From contig JAHRHY010000016.1 of the NCBI GenBank assembly GCA_019671135.1, positions 1,329,033 through 1,393,032 on the forward strand: 64,000 nucleotides of DNA, given 5' to 3'. A model generated the notes under the pieces. That model was not told the DNA's origin. It did not search any database and saw nothing but the letters and a program-made list of their open reading frames with translations. Position numbers and translations under genes: made by a program. Source of the DNA: Linnemannia hyalina. Taxonomy: Eukaryota > Mortierellomycota > Mortierellomycetes > Mortierellales > Mortierellaceae. Each line of letters begins with the position of its first letter. Position 1 is the first letter of the stretch. This document shows positions 54,564 to 64,000 of this stretch, in pieces.

Positions 54564-56387
54564 TTAGTGCTCAACGGGTGCAGGGGCAAGTTGAGCGCCA
54601 TGGGTATCAATCTCGATCTTGGCATCGACCGCATCCGCACGCGCAGCGAGCTCCCGCTCCAAACGATCCTCTTCGTCCATCTTATCCAAAGGATCGACAT
54701 ATGTGGTTCCATTGATCTTGCAGATAATGATCTGCATCCATGCGGGCAAGACATTCTCGACGGTGAAGCCTTCATTATTCCAATGCTCCTTTAGGTCCTT
54801 GTCCGAGGGGTGATGCGACCGCCAGAGATGAGTTCGAGAACGTAGATGGATCCGTTGATGGCGGCGTAGGTGCCGATACCGGCGATGAGGCCGTAGGAGA
54901 TGGAGTATGAGAGGGGCATGAGGGCGATGGTCAAGAAGGCTGGGATGGCGTCACCAACGTAGTTCCAGTTGATGGATTGAACGGATTTGGCCATCATGGA
55001 TCCGACGACGATGAGGGCAGGGCCGGTGGCCCAGGGAGGGAAGGATGCGAAAATGGGAGAGAAGAAGAGAGAGACGAAGAAGAGAAGGCGGTGAAGATCG
55101 AGGTCAGACCTGTGCGGCCGCCCTCTGTGATACCGGCTCCGGATTCGATGTAGGCTGTGACGGGGGGCACTCCAAAGAGAGCGCCAATAGTGATGGAAGA
55201 TGCGTCGCACAAGAAGGCGGCGGTTGAACCGTCAAAGTCGCCATTCCTGTACATATATCCTCCGAACTTGGCCATGGAGTACAGGGTACCGGTGGTGTCC
55301 ATGATGTCGACGTAGAGGAAGGTGATAAGCGCGATCCAGATCTCGTGGTTGTTAAGGTCAAAGTTCATCTTCGCGAATGTCATCTGGATGGGGTGGAAGG
55401 TGACGACCTTCTTGAAGTAGTCGAATGAGGCCTCACCGGCGGGGGTGTAAGGGAAGTAGGTAAAGTTGGTTCCGCGGATCCAGGAGAGGATCGAGACGGC
55501 AAGAATGCCGTAGAGGACCGAGCCCTTGACGCGGAGAGTGAGGAGGATGGAGATGAGGATGAATCCAAAGATGCCCATCCAGGTGGTCGGACTCCGCATA
55601 TGGGTTCCGTCAATACAGACACCCGTGGCATCTCTATCACATCCATCGAGATGAACCAGCGTCGCGGCGTCTGCACCAATGAGTCCAATACCGGCCGAGG
55701 TCTGCATTCCAATAAAGCACAGGTACAGTCCAATACCAGCACCGGAAGCAATTTTGATACTCTGAGGGATCAACCGAGCAAGCCATTGTCGAACACCAAA
55801 GAAGGACAAGAGAATGAAAAGCAAGCCCTCGACAAAGACGGCGGCGAGGGCGGTCTCGTACTTGATCTTGTTGCCTCCATGAAACCCGACGACGGTGTAT
55901 GTAAAGTAGGCGTTGAGACCCATGCCGGGGGCGAGACCGATAGGGAGGTTGGCGAATAGACCCATGAGGAGGGTGGAGATACAAGCAATGGCTGCGGTGG
56001 CTGTGATCATATCGAGTTTGAGGGTTCCAAGACATTCGTTATAAGCCGGGTCGGTCAGGCAGACTGGGTCTTCTGCGTTTTCGCATACACAGGGTCCACC
56101 CGAGTCCGTCACAATCAAAGCATTCACCGAGATAATGTATGCCTAAAGAAGTGAGGAGGAGGAGTGTGTATGTGTTAGTCAGAAGAAAGAAGACATAATG
56201 CTCACGCTGACAAAAAAGTATTCTTTCATACCATGGTGACGAAGGTAGTGAGGCCGGCGCGGATCTCGGTGGTGAACTTGGATCCGACACGCTCGCGACG
56301 GGCGCCGGAGCCCTCGAGGCAGAAGTATTTTCCGACCCTGGATTGGGCCACGCTCTGGTTCAATCGGTCCAAAATTGAGCCTGCCAT
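54564..56387 (-). CDS. azgA: AzgA-type purine permease, with two single-base frame breaks
   Basis: Exon 1 56387-56232, GT-AG intron to 56143, exon 2 from 56142 in phase 0. N-terminus VGKYFCLEGSG then FTTEIRAGLTTFVTMAYIISVNA is the fungal AzgA signature; GLAPGMGLNAYFTYTVVG and DIMDTTGTLYSMAKFGG are NCS2/AzgA family blocks; about 12-14 membrane helices; total about 570 residues. It imports adenine, guanine and hypoxanthine with protons at the plasma membrane. In the sequence given, one base is missing near 55105 (after TSIFTA) and one near 54810 (in GGRITPSDKDLKEHW), so the product is only readable in three frames. Everything else is conserved, so a sequencing error or a very young pseudogene fits. 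Confidence 0.85.
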
Positions 56388-58279
56388 CGTTTTATTTTGT
56401 TCGTTTTGAGTGAGTGTGAGGAGCAAAAGGGGCGAAGGGTGAGTGAGTGTCTTTCAAGTGATGAAGGAGCAGGAGAGGGAAGAAGGAAAGAAGAGTTGGC
56501 CAAGGGCTAGGACAGAGGAAAACAAAAAAAAAGTGAGGGAGACACTTGTTCTTATATGGCATCGTTGTTGTTGTTCTTCAATCCATGGATGATAAGGAGT
56601 AGGAGACCTGAGCAAAAGAGCAGCAACAAAAGTAAACAATCATCCGTTTGTTTGTTTATTTGTTGTATGTTTGATTTGTCGTTTTGTCGAGCGAGAGAGG
56701 AAGAGACCAAAGGAAAACTTTATCCTTCAACACATGCATAAGCTTCATGTCCTGATTAAGTTTTTATGTTGTTTTATGCTCTGGAGATTAGTCAGTTTGT
56801 GTCAAGCCAAAATCAGACAAGGCGAGAAAAGGGTGAAGGGATGTATGCCTGGACTGTGGACGCAAAAGGTCTTATTTTTTCTTACTATTGAAAACGGAAC
56901 GGGCGCAACTGAAGATGGGAAGGCGATGGCTTCTGTTGTTGCATGACCAATGTCAAGTCTGACACGGCGTGGGTACAACTCTTTATCCGCTAATGTGGGA
57001 TGTAAATCCCACACCTCTCTTGTTCAGTTCCATCTCACTTGATTATATATTGTTGCCAGGGGTATGGGTAGACGATAGGAGGAAAACCGAAAGGATACGA
57101 TGGAAGGGTACATGAGTGTTCTGACACAGAAAGGGAATGAACAAACACAAAAAGGAAATTTGCGGGGTAAGAACAGTTTTGTTATTTTGTCCGAACTAAC
57201 CAACGATCGCCTTCGGCACCGCACTGCATGCCACGGGAAACCTTTTTCTTTCTTTCTCAATTTGCTCACAAGACAAGTGCGTCCCGAAAAACAAACGAAA
57301 CAAGTCGTGCACCCTCTAGCGAATAACCCTAAAGTTAGGACACCCAGACAGCTGATTGCATGCAAGTCAACAATCGAAAAAAAGTACGAGGTGCGATCGA
57401 AGGACAAGAGAGGCGTCTGACTGGGTTTCGGGATGCACAGATGGAAGGTCCATATTGCTGTTGATGCTTCTTGATACCAAAGCTCAAGTGAATAGTAAGA
57501 AATGAGATCGAAGGCTCGTTTGTTTGTGGTAGGGCAGAGAGAAAGAATGATCCGAGAAAAGCAGAAAAATAAAAACGAAATCTGAGGGTTGAGCTAGGGG
57601 TGAGCAAGGGTGAACATGGTACATGAACATGATTGGGCTGGAGATAATTACGGATGCGAGGATCTTCAATCGGAACAAAAGGAAGCAAAGGAGGGATGAG
57701 ATAACGGATTGTAGTGGGTTTCCTGGAGCAAGACCAAAGGGTGATGGAATATGCGGGGTCAATCACCTGTGCAGAGGGAAGTAGGGTGATGGTGGTTGAG
57801 CCTATCGACAAACAGCTGGTTGGATGAAGTAATGGCATCTAGACCCTTGTCAAGTGCAATAGGAGGTTGAATTGGGGCCTGAAAAAGCGCGGCGAAGAGG
57901 CGTACTTTTGGACCGTTTTATCGATCAATCAAAACGCGAATGGGACGCCACCAATGGCACGTCGTGCGTCAGTTTCGAAAGAAGTGAGGGAAAGTCACAC
58001 CAAAGAGAACGCGTTGTTTCCCCTTCTCTCATTTCTCGGCGGACTCTGTGACTGCTCCTTTTGAACCCATGGTTAGGCAATGGGCAGAATAAAGAATATG
58101 GCTCACCTTTTTTTTTCTTTGTTGTTTTGCTCGATCCAGCAACAACAAACTCGATTCAAAAAGCATTGAAGAGCAAACTCGCGACCGCCTCTGCTTAGGT
58201 TCTCTACAGCAGACAAGCAAGCATCAGCAACCATCACTAGAGAAGCAAGCATCAACAACCAACACTAGAGAAGCACACA
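56388..58279. other. Intergenic, 1.9 kb
   Basis: No supported gene. Divergent promoters of the permease and the poly-Q gene are expected here. CAACAA/CATCA words just before 58280 look like 5'UTR. Confidence 0.4.
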
Positions 58280-59926
58280 ATGGACCGAGGTGGAGGAGGA
58301 GGAGTCACATACGCTAACAGGAATGGCCGTCAAGACTATGACGACCGACATGCTGACAATGGAGGACACCATGGTTACAACAGCCACTCGAGTGATTCGA
58401 ACGGAGGAAACTACAGAAGGAACCCAGCACCAGGTTACAACACCGGTCCTAGCGGCGGGGCTGGAACTGGGGGTGGTTACAACAGCGGTCGAGGAGGCGC
58501 GTCTTGGGGTCAATTTAGCGGCAGCAATGGGAGACCACGCAACGACAACGCGCAATACCCAGACCGCCCATCTAACATGGCCCCGAGTAGCAGCGTTCAC
58601 GGCGGAAGTCCTCCCAATTCTCACGGCTACGACGGTCCTGGTCGAGGCGAGCACCGCAACTATGACGACTCGTCTTACAGGGGTCAAGGCAACAATAGCG
58701 GTAGTAACGATGGACGTCCGGACCCGTCAGAGTCACTCAAGGCTTATCAACAATCCAAGAGCAGTGACCCTTATGCCGTCGGGCTGAGATCTTCGGCGGC
58801 CTTCTTTCACGAGACTTACGATAAGCTGGAGCGTCCTGGCGGTTTTGCCGATGTAAGTGTTTTCCCCCCCCTTCTTTTCGAATGCCATTATCCAGCAAGT
58901 ACATTTACTTTACTTTACAGAGTAGCAATGTCCTAACTCGATACGCGGTCTTGTTAAATTATCATACTTAATAATAGAGTACAGCAGGGACACAGTACAC
59001 GGTAACAATCATCAAGACCTACCGCGAGATGGCGACGCAGACAACAGAGGATCAAGTCTCTGGATCACAGGATTCGACCTGGAACGGCGTTCGCATCATC
59101 AGCTCAGGAAAGCAGCAGCCCACACCCCAGCATCCACCCCAGCACCAACACCAACAGCAACAACAGCAACAACAGCGTACAGCCCAGGCATACCCTAAAG
59201 CACCTATTGCGCCCGTAGTCGCCGCCCCTCCTCGCTCCACAGCAACTGTTACTTCATTACTCAACGCTGTCCTCACCCCAAGCCAGTCTCCTGTTGTTTC
59301 ATCCGCAACCGCAGTAAAGCCCAACGCGTCAGGATCATACGGATCTTCAGTCCAGTATTCTTCAGATGAGCGACGTCCTCATGGAATGACAGGTAGCTCA
59401 TCGGGCGGGTTAAAATCTAACGACAGTGTACCAACAGCGTCGAGCGCATACCAGAAACCTCCCTACGCCACAGCATCTTCGGCGAACAAGCCCTTGGCTA
59501 CCTCTGACAACTCTTCTTGGATGGCAGCACCAGATTCTGATACCAAGAGGAGTGCGACAACTACCCAGCAGGATAATACCCGGAACGAGATGACCAAGAA
59601 GCTAGATCCAAGAGGAGCACCACCACCAGCAGCAGCCAGCGCAAAGGGAGATCCTTGGTCACAGCCAGCGGCAGGGACCGCTGCAAAAGCGGACAATTGG
59701 GCTCAACCAACTTCAACGAGCAACTCGAGAGCAGAGTCTGGATTCAGCGGCTGGGGGAACACTTCTCAAGGAAAGGCTGTCAGCGATCTTGTCGATTGGA
59801 GTACGGGGCTTGTGTCAGAGTTTCCTACAGAGGCCAAGCCTACGTTTATGGCTGTGACGGAGCGCTGGGACAGGATGGACAAATATGACCCTTCGTATAC
59901 CAACAACCGTCAAAAGACACAGCAAG

Positions 59927-59975
<49 letters not shown>

Positions 59976-61551
59976 GCAACAACAACAGCAACAACAACAG
60001 CAACAACACCAACAACAACACCACCAACAGCAGCAACAACAACAGCAACAACAACAGCAACAACCACCACCACCACTACCACCACAACAACAGCAACAGC
60101 AGCTGCAGAGCTCGCGCTCAGACTCAAAGGATGAAGAAGGCGAGGATCGTCATCGAGACCGTGGGCGCGCCCAAGAGAAGCAAGAGGTTGTCCAGGAACA
60201 AGGAGGATCAGATCCGTGGCTCAATGACGGAAATACTGGCCTGTCAGACTGGGGAAGTTCTGAGCCTGGGGAGTCACAAATGATCTTTATGGACCGTGAC
60301 GACGCGAGTAGTCAAAGTCAGCCGCCACAGCCGAGCGAACAGGAACATCACCAGGAACCAGAGCGCCATCATAACGATGATGACGGACATTACCCCAGCA
60401 CCGGAACATCTCAGGACCGTCGGGCTATGACATCCGAGGAGAGATTCAACAACAGCTATAATAGACCACCAAGCAGCGGCGGGGGTGGCATGGGAGGAAG
60501 TGCCAATGGTCGACACAGCAGCAACAGCAACAGCAGGGGTGGACCAGGACCGCGTTATGGTGATGGCAGCAGTGGCGCTGGCGGCGGCGGACACAGCTAT
60601 GAGCGTGCGCAGAGACATGGACCTATGACGGTCACGCCTTCTTCGCCAGTTGGTATTACAGGCCGTCGGTACTTTAACAACACCTTAGATCGCGACTCTG
60701 CCCTTGGCGCATGGTCTGCAGCCTCACAGAGTGCGTCATCAAAGCCAGGCCCTAGTCAAGGTGTTCCACCATCCGGGTCTTCTGGGTTGTTGCCAGGCTC
60801 GGGCGCGGCTGAAGGATCTGTACTGGTCAAGAGCTCTGGAAGTACAATGAGTAGTGGCGGTCGACCTGCACTTGCGACAGCGAGTGACTTTGGCAGTTTC
60901 TTCCAAGCGGCGGCGATGTTTACACCACCACCAGCGAGGGCGCGACAGGGAAGTCAAATGCGTCGGGGAAGTGAGAGCGAGAGCACGATGACGCATCATA
61001 GTAGTCCAAGCAGGAGTAGGGAGTCTTCGAGGTCGCGACCACCGTATTCCGGAACTGCTCTTGAGCACACTGAGGAGGAGCCTGAGCGCACTGAGGAGAC
61101 TGTTGAGCAGAACTCATTCGCAGCTGGACACGAACACATTGACGAGGATGGGGATCTTATCAAGGACGTGGAAATTGCGCCTGTTGTTGTTCCTAGTGCT
61201 GGTACTGGCACTGTTGTTGAGGAGGACAAGGGAGATAAACAGCAAGAAACGGTGGAGGAGGATGATAGGAAGGAGGCGGTGCGTATGAACAGCAACTCTA
61301 GTCGGACTAGTTCGCAGGCGATGGAGGATAACCTGCTGACCTTTCAGATGCAGAAACAGGCCGTTGTCGGTGGCAGTGGTGATAAGGAGAAAGAGGAGGA
61401 GCAGGAGGAGAAGAAGCAAGAGGAGGACAAGAAGCAGGAGGACAAGAAGCAGGAGGAAGAAGTTGTTGATAGTCCTGGAGCCATTGAAGTCGAGAAGGTT
61501 GTCTCAGGTTCGACCCAGGGCAGCCCCAAAGCTGACTCTGACGACGTGTAA
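58280..61551 (+). CDS. Large Gln-rich, largely disordered protein with RG/RGG-like N-terminus
   Basis: Exons 58280-58852 and 58978-61551 join in frame across a 125-nt GT-AG intron; 1,048 residues. The N-terminal 150 residues are Gly/Asn/Arg/Tyr-rich. A short ordered-looking block spans the splice (YDKLERPGGFAD onward to TVTIIKTYREMATQTT). Then Ser/Pro/Gln-rich sequence, a motif SDLVDWSTGLVSEFP...ERWDRMDKYDP, a poly-Gln/His tract coded by (CAA)n, and a Glu/Lys-rich C-terminus. The make-up resembles RNA-granule or transcription-cofactor proteins, but no family is recognised. The unbroken 2.6-kb exon argues that it is expressed. Confidence 0.7.
59924..60112. repeat. (CAA/CAG)n tract encoding poly-Gln
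   Basis: About 190 bp, mostly CAA with interspersed CAG and CAC, coding some 50 Gln with scattered His and Pro. Likely length-variable between strains. Confidence 0.9.
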
Positions 61552-61734
61552 TTTGACTCTGTCGTGAGAGAGGAAATTTATTAAAGGAATCATCTCAAAA
61601 AGGTTTTTGTTTGTCTTTGTCCTTGTTGCCACCACTTTCACCTTCCTGCTTTTAATTATTTACCCAAAGACACTCCACGCGACCTTGTTCGAGACCATTG
61701 GATTCGACAGACTAACAGGAACATACATTCAGCA

Positions 61735-62245
61735 ATGGCCATCACACAAGGCACCAACGGTGGACAGGCAACAGCAGCCAGCGAAGCTGCAGCCTTTGAA
61801 GCCGAACGCAACCGGTTGATCACCAACATCCAAATCGTAATTCCTCTTCCTTTCCCTCCCCCACCTTCAAACTTCACGACAACAACCATTGCTGCATTCA
61901 ACAAAGAAAGGAACAACTAACACAGCTCCATGTTCCTTTTTCTTCTCGTTTATTTAATGGTTGACACAACAGGAAATGGGCCAAGTGTTAAGCAATGTAA
62001 ACATCCTGAACCGGAACCTAGAGACGATCATCACGATTGGACAGGAGTTTGAGCAGTTGAGTCAGTTGTGGAAACATTTTCATGCCTCGGCGTTTCAGCG
62101 TGCGGAGGAGGAGAGGTTTGATAGGGAGTTGTTAGCTCAAGAGGAGGAAGACGATCAGCTGCGGAGCCAGGAGCAAGAAGAATATGGAGGAGAGGAACCG
62201 CAGAGTCAGGAGCGGGAGCAACGAGAAGAGCAGGAGGATGTGTGA
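61735..62245 (+). CDS. dad1: DASH (Dam1) complex subunit Dad1
   Basis: Exons 61735-61836 and 61973-62245, GT-AG intron of 136 nt; 124 residues. FEAERNRLITNIQ then LSNVNILNRNLETIITIGQEF and LWKHF give the conserved Dad1 core. The complex is a fungal ring that couples kinetochores to microtubule plus ends. An unusual Glu/Gln/Arg-rich tail of about 45 residues extends beyond the usual Dad1 length. Confidence 0.88.
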
Positions 62246-62525
62246 GATGGAGGAGGCGCGGGAAGACTCTATCCATGTCCGAGGGAGAGAGAGTCGGGAA
62301 GATCTGAAACGAAATGGGACGCCAGATTACAGAAGAAAACACGCGAGCCAGCGTCAACGCAGCAAACTTGTACAATAATACCAACGTTTCTATTTAACAA
62401 CAAACACCAACAACCATCTATCTACTTATTTTTCAATACACAAACAAACTAACAAAAACAAAGTCGAAGACAACAGTTTGAAACGGAGAAGAGTCGATAT
62501 GTCTAGAAGCGAGGATGCGATTTTA

Positions 62526-64000
62526 TTACTTGGGAGATTCAGAGAAGGAAGAGGGGAGAGGGAGACATCGGAGTTCTTTCAAGACTTGACCCTCGAGGTC
62601 AGAGTCCATCTCGCGTCGTGCGACTTGAAGCATCAGCCTGTAGGTCGCCTCGTTCGGTTGGATCGACATTCCTGCTGTTGATGTGTCGGACGTTGTTGAG
62701 GTGGTAAAAGAGGAGGGGCGTTTCCGGTGGTCGCGTTTCCAGGATGCGCGTCGGCGGGATGTCTGGTGATGAGTCGGCGTTGTGAACACAGCAGGTCCCG
62801 TAGAAGTGGTGGAAGCGGTGGCAGCGTCGTTGTTGGTATAATTCTCCTCGTGACTCGAACCAAGACCAAGAGATCCAGCTCCGATATCGCCACCGTCGAC
62901 CTGCATCTCGGAAAAGATTTCCTTCGCAGCCCTGGTCTCGCCCAGATCAACAAGGACCTTCAGGATCTGGTTGACGAGGACAGTGTTGATGGGCCGCTGT
63001 TGTTCTCGGTGGAGGGTTGTCTGGTATAGTTGCTTGTATGTCCTGGCGACGCCGTCGATATCCGACTCTTGGATGTGCGACTGCATCATGACCGAGAGGG
63101 TCTGCAGGTTAGGGACGACTGCGTTGGTTCTAGGGCTCGTTGCTTCTAAATGGCTCCTTAAGCGGGTGGAAGATGGTAACCTTGGCGACGTCAAGACTCC
63201 CAGGCCTGCGGTTACTGATCTGTTCCTAAAAGACCCATCAGCGCCGGCACAGCTGTTGGTAGAAGCAGTAGAAGACCCTTGACTCTGCATGTGGTTCCAG
63301 ATCTGGTCGGCGCGTTCAAACTCCTTGGCCTTGAGCAACGTATCCATCAACATGGTGTACAAAACAATGTCAGGCTTCATTCCCGTCAATAAAAAGTCCT
63401 GCCATATCGCCCATGCCTGGTCAACAGGTCCTGAGAGCGCGATTGGATGTTGATAAGGGGTGTTGCAGTTATTGAGCGTGTGGTGTTGGCGGCAGTTGTG
63501 GCGGAAGATGCGGAAGGCCTGCCGATAGCTGAGTTGGCGGCGGGAGATGAGTTGGTGCCGAGTGTGCTGGTGACGGATCCGATCCAGTTCATTAAAGTTG
63601 TGTACTCTGAGACCCTCAGCCCATGGTAGTCGTCCGCGGGGTTATATACATGCGGAGGCGCGCCGCTATTGCTTGTTGCTAAACCTGTCGAGAAAAGAGG
63701 GGTCGAAACGAGTTTGGATGCATATCGACGTTTCTTTTGTCGCTCCTTCTCGTTCAGCCAGATCAAGTCCGTAGTGATCCTGAGGAGTTGCTCTAGATTG
63801 TTACGGGTCTTGGGTTCACGCCCCAGGAGAAGAAACAAGGTCCGTGTATGTCGTCGAGGGATTAGGATGGTGTCGTACATGGACTGAAGGCGGCTGAGGT
63901 AGCTGTAGTTTACCAGCGCTGACTGTAATGTTGCTACTGATGAAGAGCGCCCGGTTGTGGTGGTGGGTTTGAATGAAGACGACGACGAGGAGGAACCGAG
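62526..64000 (-). CDS. Pentatricopeptide-repeat (PPR) protein, 5' end outside window
   Basis: The C-terminal frame 63389-62526 holds PPR-type helical repeats (KPDIVLYTMLMDTLLKAKEFERADQIW; VPNLQTLSVMMQSHI; NTVLVNQILKVLVDLGETRAAKEIFSEM; QPNEATYRLMLQVARR). A second frame continues upstream through 63880 to the window edge (HTRTLFLLLGREPKTRNNLEQLL). The two frames meet near 63425 with a small indel: the repeat residues VDQAWAIWQDFLLTG lie in a different frame from the sequence before them. PPR proteins bind organellar RNA. Incomplete at the right edge; the frame break may be a sequencing error. Confidence 0.75.

Noticed and set aside
1..64000. CRISPR arrays, bacterial operons or ribosome-binding sites
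   Set aside because: No spaced direct-repeat array; genes are spliced and fungal in type.

Overview
This window is nuclear DNA of a filamentous fungus, most likely Mortierellomycotina (Mortierella sensu lato). The main reason is a 457-codon cytochrome-b5 front-end desaturase that I recognise as the Mortierella delta-6 type. GT-AG introns (mostly 60-160 nt, a few longer), a DASH-complex gene (DAD1), fungal AzgA and fungal small secreted Cys-rich proteins also fit. The species cannot be fixed from the sequence alone.

Layout. 0-11.3 kb is mobile DNA. A 27-bp inverted repeat (26/27 identical) at 74-100 and 7694-7720 encloses a decayed piggyBac transposase and, on the same strand, a five-exon gene that splices in frame into about 1,317 residues. 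Its N-terminal half is an XPG/FEN1-family flap-endonuclease fold with the acidic residues kept. Its C-terminal half is a Fanzor (eukaryotic TnpB) RuvC nuclease with RuvC-I Asp, the Glu before the zinc finger, the zinc finger and RuvC-III Asp kept. A second, separate piggyBac element (8473-11270) follows. 11.3-17.3 kb is a gene-poor island with three small secreted proteins, a large antisense 28S rRNA fragment and the tail of a Ty3/gypsy chromovirus. 19-38.4 kb is a housekeeping block: SERF-like protein, TFB1M-like rRNA dimethylase, SLC35A nucleotide-sugar transporter, delta-6 desaturase, prefoldin 6 and RPB5 (divergent pair), and a 965-residue disordered protein. 38.4-48 kb is again repeat-rich: GH24 lysozyme pseudogene, two more secreted-protein loci, minisatellites, two more copies of the same approximately 70-bp rRNA piece, a tandem duplication carrying a truncated LINE with a clear target-site duplication, and a LINE with a full-length ORF2. 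48-64 kb holds a heavily frameshifted CDC20-type gene, small coiled-coil genes, an AzgA purine permease with two 1-nt lesions, a poly-Q protein, DAD1 and the 3' part of a PPR gene cut by the window edge.

How it fits together. The most notable system is the XPG-Fanzor fusion carried inside a piggyBac-type element: its coding frame is clean across four introns while the neighbouring transposase is broken. The secreted-protein loci lie in TE/rRNA-fragment-rich islands between blocks of conserved housekeeping genes. Splice sites were read by eye from GT/AG and frame continuity; none is supported by transcripts.
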